DNA of 64,000 nucleotides, taken from contig CAKZPI010000001.1 of assembly GCA_937139155.1 (NCBI GenBank), positions 62,001 through 126,000 on the forward strand, in the 5' to 3' direction. Source of the stretch: an uncultured Flavobacteriales bacterium (GTDB lineage Bacteria; Bacteroidota; Bacteroidia; Flavobacteriales; JBLHRE01). Below are positions 1 through 9,880 of this stretch, piece by piece. The notes below the pieces were generated by a model that was given only the letters and a program-made list of their open reading frames with translations, did not search any database and was not told where the DNA came from. Position 1 is the stretch's first letter, and each line of letters opens with the position of its first letter. The position numbers and the translations under genes are program-made.

Positions 1-1
1 G

Positions 2-1780
2 GGAATCCGGAATACCTTTGAAGCTCGGGGATATACTGCTTGGGATCCAACATCTCCGGCTTTTATCATTGGGTCTACCCTTTGCATTCCTTCCGTTTTT
101 GTTTCCTATACGGGTGAAGCCCTTGATACCAAAGTGCCTTTGTTAAGAGCTTTGAATAGCATCGACGAGGCTGCCACTGAGGTTTGCCAGTATTTTGACC
201 GAAAGGTTAAAAAGGTAGCGGCAACCCTTGGTTGGGAACAAGAGTATTTCTTAGTTGATTCAGCCCTTTTCAACGCCAGACCTGACTTGGTTCAGTGTGG
301 AAGAACTCTTTTCGGTCATGCTCCTGCAAGAGGACAGCAGTTGGACGATCATTATTTTGGCTCCATCCCCGAAAGGGCAATGGCCTTCATTAGAGAATTA
401 GAGATTGAGTCGATTAAGCTAGGAATACCTGTTAAGACTCGTCACAATGAGGTTGCTCCTAACCAGTTTGAAGCTGCTCCGGTTTTTGAAGAGGCCAATC
501 TTGCAGTTGACCACAACACTTTGTACAAAGACCTTATTGAGAAAATTGCCAGAAAGCATGATTTCCGTGCCCTTTTGCATGAAAAGCCATATGCAGGTGT
601 AAATGGTTCAGGAAAGCACAACAACTGGTCCTTGGCTACGGATACGGGAGTAAACCTTCTTAGTCCTGGGAAAACACCAAAAAGCAACCTTCAGTTTTTA
701 ACCTTCTTCGTGAACACAATTAAAGCAGTTCATGATCATGCTGACCTACTTCGTGCAGCCATTGTTTCTGCAGGTAACGAGCATAGACTAGGGGCTAATG
801 AAGCACCTCCGTCAATTATTTCTGTATTTATTGGATCTCAACTTACCTCGGTGCTTGATGAACTTGAAAAAGTAAGCAAGGGTAAAATGAGTCCTGAAGA
901 AAAAACGGAACTGAAATTAAATGTTGTAGGAAAGATTCCTGAAATTCTTCTTGACAACACCGACAGAAACCGGACCTCTCCTTTTGCCTTTACCGGGAAT
1001 AAATTTGAATTCCGGGCAGTAGGTTCTTCTGCCAACTGTGCCATTGCAATGACTGTGATCAATTCAATCATGGCCAATCAGTTGAAAGAATTTAAAATTG
1101 CTGTTGATGCAAAAATCAAGGAAGGCATGAAAAAAGATGTTGCCATCTTTAATGTACTTCGTGATTACATTGCTTCTTCCAAGAAAATTCGTTTCGAGGG
1201 TGATGGATACAGCGACAACTGGGTAAAAGAAGCTGTTTCAAGAGGGTTGACCAATAAAACCAATACCGTTGAAGCTCTCCTAGATTTTGGCTCAGAACAG
1301 GCTTGTGAAGTTTTTGAAAAAGCCAATGTGATGAACAAAATTGAGGTTGAAGCCAGAAGTGAGGTGAACCTTGAAGAGTACTTGATGAGGCTTCAAATTG
1401 AGTCTAGAGTACTTGGCGATTTAGCCCGAAATCATGTGCTTCCAACGGCCTTGAATTATATGAACCGTTTGGTTGAAAATGTAAGCGGTTTGAAACAAGT
1501 TTTTGGAGACGATTTCAAAAAAAGATCAAAGGTTCAACTGGAATTAATTGACACCATTGCAGAGCATGTTGAAGTCATTAAAACCAAGGTAGATGAAATG
1601 ATTGAGGCTCGTAAACAGGCCAATAAAATTGAAGAAGCCAAGGAAAAGGCAATGGCTTATTTTCAAGAGGTTAGGCCTTTCTTTGAGGAAATTCGATACC
1701 ATGTTGATAAATTAGAGTTGATGGTTGATGATGAGCTTTGGCCTCTTCCTAAATACCGTGAATTGCTCTTTACTCGATAG
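2..1780 (+). CDS. glnN: Glutamine synthetase type III (GlnN-like), 5' end truncated by window start
   Basis: The frame is open from base 2 (GIRNTFEARGYTAWDPTSPAFI...), so the ORF-track Met at 134 is internal. GSIII motifs: LGWEQEYFLVD, RHNEVAPNQFE, GVNGSGKHNNWS, NRTSPFAFTGNKFEFRAVGSS. Confidence 0.96.
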   Translation, partial: GIRNTFEARGYTAWDPTSPAFIIGSTLCIPSVFVSYTGEALDTKVPLLRALNSIDEAATEVCQYFDRKVKKVAATLGWEQEYFLVDSALFNARPDLVQCGRTLFGHAPARGQQLDDHYFGSIPERAMAFIRELEIESIKLGIPVKTRHNEVAPNQFEAAPVFEEANLAVDHNTLYKDLIEKIARKHDFRALLHEKPYAGVNGSGKHNNWSLATDTGVNLLSPGKTPKSNLQFLTFFVNTIKAVHDHADLLRAAIVSAGNEHRLGANEAPPSIISVFIGSQLTSVLDELEKVSKGKMSPEEKTELKLNVVGKIPEILLDNTDRNRTSPFAFTGNKFEFRAVGSSANCAIAMTVINSIMANQLKEFKIAVDAKIKEGMKKDVAIFNVLRDYIASSKKIRFEGDGYSDNWVKEAVSRGLTNKTNTVEALLDFGSEQACEVFEKANVMNKIEVEARSEVNLEEYLMRLQIESRVLGDLARNHVLPTALNYMNRLVENVSGLKQVFGDDFKKRSKVQLELIDTIAEHVEVIKTKVDEMIEARKQANKIEEAKEKAMAYFQEVRPFFEEIRYHVDKLELMVDDELWPLPKYRELLFTR

Positions 1781-1802
1781 TTTTTCTATCAAGAATCATA
1801 TA

Positions 1803-1829
1803 AAGCCCCAGCCATGGGGCTTTTTTTTT
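1803..1829 (+). terminator. Rho-independent terminator after glnN
   Basis: AAGCCCC-agccat-GGGGCTT followed by a run of T. Confidence 0.85.
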
Positions 1830-1883
1830 ATCAGAATTTAGCTACTTTAGCGTGCACGCATAAATCTAACAATCGCCTCATAT

Positions 1884-4019
1884 ATGAAGATTTGCAGACT
1901 AGCGCTTTTAAGCATTATTTCGTTGTTTATCAGCGCTTCCGCCCTGGCTCAAAATAAATTTACTGAGTCAGCCAACGAAGCTTTTGAAGCAAATGAGTTC
2001 TACGTTGCCACAGAACTTTACAAAAAAGCCTATTCCAAAGAGAAATCAAGGCAAACCAAAGCCTGGATTAACTTCAGAATAGGTGAGTCTTACAAGAATA
2101 TGGGTGACCCCCGTCAAGCAGCTAATTATTTTAAACGGGCTGTTCGAATGAGGTATGAAGACCCCATTGCAACCCTTTACCTTGCTGATATGTATAAGCG
2201 CCAAGGTGAGTATGAGGATGCTATTGAAGAATACAGCAATTATAAACAAGCCGTACCCAGTGACCCCAGAGGGGAAGAGGGTATTGATCAATGTAAAATG
2301 GCCAAGGAGTGGATGAACCAACCTAGCCGGTATACCGTTGACAATTTCTCGGTTATCAATAGTAGAAACAACGATTTCTCCCCCGCCTTCGGGAAAAGAG
2401 ATTTTACAGAGCTTTATTTTACATCCTCTAGAGAAGAGTCTAATGGTAGAGAAACTGACGGCTGGACCGGTGAGTCCTTTACAGATGTTTTTGTTACATC
2501 GGTAGATCGGAAGCGGAGAGGAAGAAGAGGAAGAGAGGGGCCTGTTACCTGGACCTCACCTGTGCCCGTGGCGGAGGTAATCAACTCCCCTTATAATGAA
2601 GGTGCAGTTACCTTTAATAAGCGGTACAATATGATGTATTTCACCCGCTGTGATAAGGTTAAGAAAAAGACCATGGGTTGTAGCATTTATATGGCCCGTA
2701 AAAGAGGTTCTGGTTTTGCAGACCCCGAAGTATTGAACATTCCACAAGATTCCGGAACCACCATTGGGCATCCAGCCATGTCTCCAGATGATAAGGTGCT
2801 TTATTTTGCAGCTAACCTTGAAGGCGGCTTTGGAGGAAATGACCTCTATATGTCTACTTATGACCGTAGAGAGAGATCTTGGTCAGCTCCTCAAAACTTA
2901 GGTCCTACCATTAATACCGAAGGCGATGAAATGTTCCCCTTTGTGCATGAAAATGGAATGCTCTATTTTGCTTCTAACGGACTTCCTGGAATGGGTGGCT
3001 TAGATATTTTTAGTGCTACAATCGGTGAGAATGGAAGCTTTGGAGATCCTGTTAACCTTCAGTTTCCAATCAATTCTTCTGCAGATGATTTTGGCCTTGT
3101 TTGGGCTGAGGATGAAGTTGCTAATGGTTTCCTAACCTCCAACCGCAAAGGAGGAAGAGGGGGAGATGATATTTACCAGGTAACCCTATTGCCGTTAAGA
3201 TTTACCCTTGAGGGAGTTGTTACCGATGCGAAAACCGGACAAAGTGTTCCTAATGTTGATGTGAAACTTGTTGGTGACGACGGAACCACAGTTACCGTTA
3301 AATCAGACGACAAGGGGGAGTACTTCTTTGAACAAAAGCAATTGAATGAAGATGTAACCTACACCATTTCCTTCGGAAGAGACGAATACCTAACCAAGTC
3401 TGGACAGGTTTCAACGGTAGCTGTTCCGCTTGAGGCCTTTGAAAGGGTTGATGATGGATTTTTACACCGATTGGTTCATAACAAAGAAATTGATCCAATT
3501 CGTAAGCCCATCGTACTTCCGAAAATTGAGTATGACTTGGCTTCTGCCGAATTAAGATTGGAAGCAAAAGACGCCCTTGATGGTTTGGTTGAAGTGCTTG
3601 AAGATAATCCAGAGGTGATTATTGAGCTTCGGTCTCATACTGACTTCCGTGGAACTGACGCACAGAACCTTAAATTATCTAGAGCTCGGGCACAATCTTG
3701 TGTTGACTACCTAATCTCAAAAGGAATTGACTCTACTCGATTGATTCCGATCGGAATGGGTGAAAAAGAGCCTTTTGTCTTAGAGAAAGATGAGTCAGGC
3801 TTCAAAGAAGGAACCAAGTTCGACGAAGGTTTTATTAGAGGCTTGTCTTCAACCGAAGAGCAAGAAATTGCTCACCAATTTAACCGTAGAACAGACTTTA
3901 AAGTTTTAGAAAGAAAGTTTACCCCGAAATCTTCCGCTCCGGAAGAAAAACCTGAAGAGGAGACCCCGGAGGATGAAGGGAATGAAGAAAATAATACAGA
4001 AGACGAAGGCGAAGAATAG
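1884..4019 (+). CDS. OmpA-family outer membrane protein with TPR, PD40/WD40-like propeller, CarboxypepD_reg-like and OmpA C-terminal domains (PorE-like)
   Basis: Signal peptide; TPR-like N-terminus; HPAMSPDDKVLYFAANLEGGFGGNDLY-type PD40 repeats; LEGVVTDAKTGQSVPNVDVKLVGDDG; OmpA motif IELRSHTDFRGTDAQNLKLSRARAQSCVDYLISKGI. Confidence 0.85.
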   Translation: MKICRLALLSIISLFISASALAQNKFTESANEAFEANEFYVATELYKKAYSKEKSRQTKAWINFRIGESYKNMGDPRQAANYFKRAVRMRYEDPIATLYLADMYKRQGEYEDAIEEYSNYKQAVPSDPRGEEGIDQCKMAKEWMNQPSRYTVDNFSVINSRNNDFSPAFGKRDFTELYFTSSREESNGRETDGWTGESFTDVFVTSVDRKRRGRRGREGPVTWTSPVPVAEVINSPYNEGAVTFNKRYNMMYFTRCDKVKKKTMGCSIYMARKRGSGFADPEVLNIPQDSGTTIGHPAMSPDDKVLYFAANLEGGFGGNDLYMSTYDRRERSWSAPQNLGPTINTEGDEMFPFVHENGMLYFASNGLPGMGGLDIFSATIGENGSFGDPVNLQFPINSSADDFGLVWAEDEVANGFLTSNRKGGRGGDDIYQVTLLPLRFTLEGVVTDAKTGQSVPNVDVKLVGDDGTTVTVKSDDKGEYFFEQKQLNEDVTYTISFGRDEYLTKSGQVSTVAVPLEAFERVDDGFLHRLVHNKEIDPIRKPIVLPKIEYDLASAELRLEAKDALDGLVEVLEDNPEVIIELRSHTDFRGTDAQNLKLSRARAQSCVDYLISKGIDSTRLIPIGMGEKEPFVLEKDESGFKEGTKFDEGFIRGLSSTEEQEIAHQFNRRTDFKVLERKFTPKSSAPEEKPEEETPEDEGNEENNTEDEGEE

Positions 4020-4041
4020 CCTTCCTTCCTTACCTTTGCAA

Positions 4042-4077
4042 AAGCGTCCTGACCCAAAATGTCGGGATGCTTTTTTT
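4042..4077 (+). terminator. Intrinsic terminator-like hairpin
   Basis: AGCGTCCTGAC...GTCGGGATGCT (with G-U pairs) followed by TTTTTTT, just upstream of purM. Confidence 0.65.
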
Positions 4078-4088
4078 ATTCATATCCT

Positions 4089-5264
4089 ATGAGTCAAGAA
4101 GCTAGATACAATCAACGCGGTGTATCCGCCGGAAAAGAAGATGTTCATAAAGCCATTGCCAATATTGACAAGGGCCTTTTTCCTAAAGCATTTTGTAAAA
4201 TCATTCCTGATTACCTAACGGGTTCTGAAGACCATTGCGTGGTAATGCACGCAGATGGGGCTGGAACCAAATCCTCTCTTGCCTACCTTTATTGGAAGGA
4301 AACAGGGGATATTTCGGTATGGAAAGGGATTGCCCAGGATGCCTTAATCATGAACATTGATGACTTGCTTTGTGTAGGAGCTACCGGCCCCATCCTGGTT
4401 TCATCCACCATTGGTAGAAACAAACATAAAATTCCGGGTGAGGTGATTGCAGAAATTATACAAGGTACTGAAGAGGTTCTTGCTGATTTGCGCGAAAACG
4501 GGATTGAAGCTTATTCCACAGGGGGTGAAACCGCCGATGTTGGAGACCTGGTCAGGACCATTATTGTAGATTCTACAGTTGTATGCCGTATGCCAAGAGA
4601 AAAAGTCGTTTCAAACCATACCATCCAAGAAGGTGATGTAATTATTGGCTTGGCTTCGGACGGAAAGGCCAATTTTGAATCCATTTACAATGGAGGTATG
4701 GGAAGCAATGGGCTAACCTCTGCAAGGCATGATGTTTTCGGAGGGGAAATAGGGAATAAATACCCGGAATCCTTTGATCCTGATGTTCCGAAGGACCTAA
4801 TTTATTCAGGCTCCAAAAACCTTACGGATCCGGTTCCCAATGTTCCGGTTGATGCTGGGAAGCTTGTGCTTTCGCCCACCAGAACCTATGCTCCCATCAT
4901 TAAAAAAGTATTAGACGCCCATAGATCCAATATCCATGGAATGGTTCATTGCAGTGGTGGAGCTCAAACCAAAGTGCTTCATTTTATTGAGGATGTTCAT
5001 GTGGTAAAAGACAACCTTTTCCCAACTCCTGAGCTTTTCAAAATGATTCAAGAGGAAAGCGGTACTTCTTGGGAGGAAATGTACAGAGTGTTTAATATGG
5101 GGCACCGATTCGAGATTTATATTTCTCCGGAACATGCCGATGAAATCATTGAGATTTCTAAATCCTTTGGGGTAGAGGCTCAAATCGTGGGTAGAGTAGA
5201 ATCTTCGGATAAAAAACAAGTTACCATCCAGTCTGAAAACGGAACCTTTATTTACAATTCATGA
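4089..5264 (+). CDS. purM: Phosphoribosylformylglycinamidine cyclo-ligase (AIR synthase)
   Basis: [23 protein letters not shown]...[16 protein letters not shown]...[11 protein letters not shown]. Start moved to ATG 4089 because the track start at 4059 lies inside the terminator hairpin. Confidence 0.9.
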   Translation: MSQEARYNQRGVSAGKEDVHKAIANIDKGLFPKAFCKIIPDYLTGSEDHCVVMHADGAGTKSSLAYLYWKETGDISVWKGIAQDALIMNIDDLLCVGATGPILVSSTIGRNKHKIPGEVIAEIIQGTEEVLADLRENGIEAYSTGGETADVGDLVRTIIVDSTVVCRMPREKVVSNHTIQEGDVIIGLASDGKANFESIYNGGMGSNGLTSARHDVFGGEIGNKYPESFDPDVPKDLIYSGSKNLTDPVPNVPVDAGKLVLSPTRTYAPIIKKVLDAHRSNIHGMVHCSGGAQTKVLHFIEDVHVVKDNLFPTPELFKMIQEESGTSWEEMYRVFNMGHRFEIYISPEHADEIIEISKSFGVEAQIVGRVESSDKKQVTIQSENGTFIYNS

Positions 5265-6337
5265 ATTTAGTAGAAAAACTAGAAGCAATAAAGGTACGCT
5301 ACGATGATGTAAGCCAACAAATCATTGATCCGGATGTGATTGCCGATCAACGAAAATATGTTCAGCTTACCAAAGAGTACAAAGATTTGGGGCCGATTAT
5401 GAAGGCTTATAAATCGTATAAAAACCTGATCAGCAATATTGAAACAGCCCAGGAAATGTTGGCTGAAGAAGATGATCAGGAGATGTTGGAAATGGCAAAA
5501 GCTGAACTTTCTGAATTCCAAGAAGAAAAAGAAAAACTGGAAGAGGAGATTAAATACCTTTTAATTCCAAAAGATCCGGAAGACTCCAAGAACGCCGTGA
5601 TGGAAATTCGTGCCGGAACGGGTGGGGATGAAGCCAGTATTTTTGCAGGTGACCTTTTTAGAATGTATACCCGCTACGTTGAAAGCAAAGGCTGGAGAAT
5701 AGAGCTGGTGGATGAAAACGAAGGAACCGCCGGTGGATTTAAGGAGGTTGTTTTTAATATTTCAGGTGAGGATGTGTACGGAACTCTGAAATATGAATCC
5801 GGAGTTCACCGGGTACAAAGGGTTCCACAAACCGAAACCCAGGGAAGGGTGCATACTTCGGCGGCTTCCGTGGTAGTGCTTCCAGAGGCTGAAGAGTTTG
5901 ATGTGGAAATCCATGAAAAAGACATTCGTAAGGATACCTATTGTTCAAGCGGACCTGGAGGACAATCGGTGAATACAACCTATTCCGCCGTAAGGCTAAC
6001 CCATATTCCTACCGGAATTGTGGCCCAATGTCAAGATCAAAAAAGCCAAATCAAGAATTACGAAAAGGCACTTAAAGTGTTAAGATCAAGGATTTTTGAA
6101 ATTGAACTTGCCAAACGAAACGAGGCTGAGGCCGGAAAAAGGAAATCTATGGTGGCTACAGGCGACCGATCTGCTAAAATTAGAACCTATAATTATCCTC
6201 AAGGAAGGGTAACCGACCATAGAATTAACCTTACCCTTTACAACCTTTCAGATGTAATGAATGGGGATATTGGAAAAATTATTGAGGAGCTTCAAGTAGC
6301 TGAAAACGCTGAGAAACTTAAATCAGGAGATGAGTAA
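5261..6337 (+). CDS. prfA: Peptide chain release factor 1
   Basis: GGQ motif ([24 protein letters not shown]), [40 protein letters not shown]; overlaps purM stop and abuts pyrF. Confidence 0.95.
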   Translation: MNLVEKLEAIKVRYDDVSQQIIDPDVIADQRKYVQLTKEYKDLGPIMKAYKSYKNLISNIETAQEMLAEEDDQEMLEMAKAELSEFQEEKEKLEEEIKYLLIPKDPEDSKNAVMEIRAGTGGDEASIFAGDLFRMYTRYVESKGWRIELVDENEGTAGGFKEVVFNISGEDVYGTLKYESGVHRVQRVPQTETQGRVHTSAASVVVLPEAEEFDVEIHEKDIRKDTYCSSGPGGQSVNTTYSAVRLTHIPTGIVAQCQDQKSQIKNYEKALKVLRSRIFEIELAKRNEAEAGKRKSMVATGDRSAKIRTYNYPQGRVTDHRINLTLYNLSDVMNGDIGKIIEELQVAENAEKLKSGDE

Positions 6338-7161
6338 TGACCCGGGAAGACTTAATTCATGAAATCAAGAAAAAAGGGTCATTCCTTTGTGTTGGGCTCG
6401 ATTCAGATTTAAGGAAAATTCCAGAACACCTTAAATCGGAGTCAAATCCAATTTTGGCATTTAATAAGGCCATCATTGATGCTACCAAAGATTATGCGGT
6501 GGCCTATAAGCCCAATTTGGCCTTTTACGAAGCCATGGGTGAAAAAGGTTGGGAAATCCTGAGGGAAACCCTAGACTATATTCCGAAAGAATGTTTCACC
6601 ATTGCCGATGCCAAACGTGGCGATATTGGGAATACAGCTCGAATGTACGCCGAAACTTTTTTCCTGCAGTATGATTTTGACTCGGTTACCATTGCCCCAT
6701 ACATGGGCAAAGACTCGGTTCAACCCTTCCTAGAATACCCCGGAAAATGGGGCATTATCTTAGGTCTTACCTCCAATCAAGGCGCCTTTGATTTTCAATT
6801 TTTAGACCTGAAATCTGAAGGCAAAAAGCTTTATCAGAAGGTATTAGAAACATCCTCGTCTTGGGGAGATGAATCCAATACCATGTTCGTGATTGGTGCT
6901 ACCAAAGCCGATATGTTAAAAGACATTCGTCAAATAATTCCAAATCACTTTCTTTTGGTGCCAGGGGTTGGCGCTCAAGGCGGATCCCTTCAGGAAGTTG
7001 CCAATAATGGAATGAATCAAGACTGTGGACTCTTGGTGAACATGTCAAGAGGGATTATTTATGTAGATGATTCCGAAAATTTCCAAGAAAAAGTAAAAGC
7101 CAAAGCCGAGCAGGTTCAAAAAGAAATGCAAGCACTTTTAAAGGGATTTGACCTAATATAG
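6337..7161 (+). CDS. pyrF: Orotidine 5'-phosphate decarboxylase
   Basis: FLCVGLDSDLRKIP, FTIADAKRGDIGNTARMYAE, LLVPGVGAQGGSLQEV. Confidence 0.95.
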   Translation: MTREDLIHEIKKKGSFLCVGLDSDLRKIPEHLKSESNPILAFNKAIIDATKDYAVAYKPNLAFYEAMGEKGWEILRETLDYIPKECFTIADAKRGDIGNTARMYAETFFLQYDFDSVTIAPYMGKDSVQPFLEYPGKWGIILGLTSNQGAFDFQFLDLKSEGKKLYQKVLETSSSWGDESNTMFVIGATKADMLKDIRQIIPNHFLLVPGVGAQGGSLQEVANNGMNQDCGLLVNMSRGIIYVDDSENFQEKVKAKAEQVQKEMQALLKGFDLI

Positions 7162-7277
7162 GGCAACCTAATTTTTCTGGTTTTTCATTTTTCCATACCT
7201 TAGAATGGAAATTTTGAACCACCCGAAAACGATCCAAGTCCTTTTGTATTTGGGTGTGTTCTATTAAATGAACCACC

Positions 7278-8549
7278 ATGAAAGAAGAATTGCTTTCCTT
7301 TATTTGGAAGAATCGCATGTTTACTACTGGATCATTAAAGTCTCGAAAGGGCAAACCCGTTTCGGTGATTCATCCAGGCTATGAAAACCAAGATGCGGGT
7401 CCGGATTATACCATGGCCCGTTTGAGATTTGATCAAACCCTATGGGTAGGAGAGGTTGAATTGCATGTGAAAACCTCTGATTACATCGCGCATAATCATC
7501 AATCAGACCCCGCTTACGATAAGCTTATAGCCCATGTGGTATGGGACCATGATTTAAATTATGATCCTTCTGGGGCCATGGTTTTGATTGAGTTAAAATC
7601 ACAATCAGATCCCAATGTTAAACTCAAGGCCTTGCGTTTGTTCAGGTCTAGGAGAATGCTTGCCTGCGAGGGATTTGCGGAAGATTTGCCTTTGGTTTAT
7701 AAACGTCAAATTCTAGATTCAGCAATGGTTGCCCGCCTGGTTGAAAAGTCGGAACCCTTGTTTAAGCTGCGGTCTGAACAAACCATTTGGCATTACCTTT
7801 TGATTCAACTTTTTTCTGCTTCTGGGGCTCCAATAAACAAAGAACCCATGAAGTGGTTGGCTGAGCTGATTAATCCCAAACATATTTCAGCCTTAGTAGG
7901 TAAACCTTTAGATATGGAGGCCCTTCTTTTCGGTCAAGCCGGATTTTTGAATACCCCAGTAGATGCTTACCAAAAGGAACTTAAAAAGCGCTTTGATTTT
8001 CTGGTTCAGAAATGGAAGCTTGAGGTTATGGATTCAAAGGTTTTTAAAACGGGTAAAATGAGGCCTCAGAATTTCCCAACAGTATTAATAGCGGTTTGGG
8101 CTTCCATCCTAAGTAAATACGGGCATCGGTTTATGGATCTGGTTCTTCTTGAGAAAATGTCAGATGCCTATTCCTTTTTTCAAGAACCCGCTGGCGATTA
8201 TTGGCTGGTTCATCACGGATTTGGAAGGAAGGGGAAACAGGGGCAACGAAAATTTGGTCCGGCTATATTGCAAAGAATTTTCATCAATGCTGTAATTCCA
8301 TTTCTCTTTGGGTATGGAAGGCTGGGGGGTAATGAGGCACTCGAAATCAGAGCCATGAACTGGATGGCAGCTTTGCCCCCGGAAGACAATTACATTACCC
8401 GCAAATTCAAAACCTTAGACTGGAAGCTTAAGTCGGCAGCCGATTCACAAGCCTTAATCTATTGGTTCAAGAACCGATGTCAAGCTAAAAAATGCCTAAA
8501 TTGCCCCATCGCGAACCATTGGTTAAAATATGATACAGAAACTACGTAA
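7278..8549 (+). CDS. DUF2851-family protein
   Basis: MKEELLSFIWKNRMF...VIHPGYENQDAGPDYTMARLRFDQTLWVGEVELHVKTSDYIAHNHQSDPAYDKLIAHVVWDHD, typical of Bacteroidota DUF2851. Confidence 0.8.
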   Translation: MKEELLSFIWKNRMFTTGSLKSRKGKPVSVIHPGYENQDAGPDYTMARLRFDQTLWVGEVELHVKTSDYIAHNHQSDPAYDKLIAHVVWDHDLNYDPSGAMVLIELKSQSDPNVKLKALRLFRSRRMLACEGFAEDLPLVYKRQILDSAMVARLVEKSEPLFKLRSEQTIWHYLLIQLFSASGAPINKEPMKWLAELINPKHISALVGKPLDMEALLFGQAGFLNTPVDAYQKELKKRFDFLVQKWKLEVMDSKVFKTGKMRPQNFPTVLIAVWASILSKYGHRFMDLVLLEKMSDAYSFFQEPAGDYWLVHHGFGRKGKQGQRKFGPAILQRIFINAVIPFLFGYGRLGGNEALEIRAMNWMAALPPEDNYITRKFKTLDWKLKSAADSQALIYWFKNRCQAKKCLNCPIANHWLKYDTETT

Positions 8550-8751
8550 AGGGGTTGAAATAAGAGTGTTTGGAGTTTGCGCCTGGCTAGGTGAGAAACT
8601 TCAAATGAAATCTTCATCCATTCGCCTATTTTTCATCTACAGTTCTTGCCTCACCTTGGGTTCTCCGCTGCTTATCTATTTAGCCATGGCCTTCATTTTG
8701 AAACTTAAATACCTGGTTTTTAATCGTAGAACCTCAGTTTTTGACCTTTAA
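8530..8751 (+). CDS. PspC-domain small membrane protein
   Basis: GVCAWLGEKLQMKSSSIRLFFIYSSCLTLGSPLLIYLAMAFILK, a PspC-like fold. Confidence 0.7.
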   Translation: MIQKLRKGVEIRVFGVCAWLGEKLQMKSSSIRLFFIYSSCLTLGSPLLIYLAMAFILKLKYLVFNRRTSVFDL

Positions 8752-8755
8752 TTTT

Positions 8756-8917
8756 ATGGAAAACATACGCTTACTTGGAGTCTGTGAATGGCTAGCCGAG
8801 AGGTTTCAATTATCCCTAACCGGAATTAGATGGGTGTTTCTTTTGTCGTTCTTGTTTTCAATGGGAACAACCTTTATTGTGTATTTAGTGCTTGCCATTA
8901 TTAAACCTAAGTCTTAA
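8756..8917 (+). CDS. Second PspC-like small membrane protein (53 aa, absent from the ORF track)
   Basis: Read from sequence: MENIRLLGVCEWLAERFQLSLTGIRWVFLLSFLFSMGTTFIVYLVLAIIKPKS*. Its stop overlaps the next ATG (TAATG). Confidence 0.75.
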   Translation: MENIRLLGVCEWLAERFQLSLTGIRWVFLLSFLFSMGTTFIVYLVLAIIKPKS

Positions 8918-9819
8918 TGAGGATTCTAATTACCGGTTCCAACGGTCTTTTGGGTCAAACCTTGGTTAGGTATTTGAGCAAGACCAAACACGAATTTTTA
9001 ACCACAGCCCGGAAAGCTTCTGTAGTAGAAAAGGCAGCTTGGCCCCATGCCATCTTAGATGTTACTGACCAAGAAGAGGTGTTTAAGGTAGTAGATGAGT
9101 TCAAGCCTGACTCTATCATTCATGCGGCCGCAATGACCCACGTCGATCAATGCGAATTAAACCCAGATCAATGCCATTCCATTAATGTGAAGGGATCCAT
9201 TAATATTGGACTTGCAGCCCAAGAAACTGGTGCTCATCTGGTAAACATTTCTACAGACTTTATTTTTGATGGAGAAAAGGGGATGTACTCTGAAGAGGAT
9301 AAACCCAATCCTTTATCCGTTTATGGCCAAAGCAAATGGGAGGCGGAAAAAGCATTAAATGCAATGGAAGGATTAAGCCTTGCCCATTTAAGAACCATAC
9401 TTGTTTATGGGGTTACCAAATATGCCTCTAGAAACAATATTGTGCTGTGGGCCAAAGAAAATCTCGAGCAAAAAAAGCCTTTAAGCATAATAGATGACCA
9501 ATTTCGGGCCCCCACTTTCGTGGATGATTTGGCTCAAGCATCAATTTTTTCCTCAAAAAATAAAGTATCCGGAACCTATCACACATCCGGACCTGATTTC
9601 TTATCCATCTATGAATTGGTTTTGAAAATTGCTGAATACTGGAATTTAGATAAATCCCTAATTTCTAAGTCTTCCACCCAAGTACTAAACCAACCCGCAA
9701 AACGGCCGCCTAAAACAGGATTCATCCTAGATAAGGCTAAGGAAAACCTAAATTTTCATCCAAAACCCCTTGAGGAAGGGCTTAAAAAAGTAGAAGAATA
9801 CCTGCAAGCATGGCAATAA
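8917..9819 (+). CDS. SDR-family sugar nucleotide reductase (RmlD/dTDP-4-dehydrorhamnose reductase-like)
   Basis: [71 protein letters not shown]. Confidence 0.85.
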   Translation: MRILITGSNGLLGQTLVRYLSKTKHEFLTTARKASVVEKAAWPHAILDVTDQEEVFKVVDEFKPDSIIHAAAMTHVDQCELNPDQCHSINVKGSINIGLAAQETGAHLVNISTDFIFDGEKGMYSEEDKPNPLSVYGQSKWEAEKALNAMEGLSLAHLRTILVYGVTKYASRNNIVLWAKENLEQKKPLSIIDDQFRAPTFVDDLAQASIFSSKNKVSGTYHTSGPDFLSIYELVLKIAEYWNLDKSLISKSSTQVLNQPAKRPPKTGFILDKAKENLNFHPKPLEEGLKKVEEYLQAWQ

Positions 9820-9821
9820 TC

Positions 9822-9852
9822 TGTGCAAGTATGTTGTGAAACTTTATATTTG
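9822..9852 (+). promoter_or_regulatory. Bacteroidota-type sigma promoter (TGTG-N19-TATATTTG)
   Basis: -7 box TATATTTG (9845-9852) matches TAnnTTTG; -33 box TGTG (9822-9825) is one mismatch from TTTG; spacing 19 nt. Confidence 0.6.
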
Positions 9853-9880
9853 GCCTTTTCCGAAAAATAAACAACCTAAT

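Noticed and set aside
4059-4088. Track start of purM at 4059
   Set aside because: Located within the terminator hairpin and T tract; ATG 4089 gives the conserved N-terminus.
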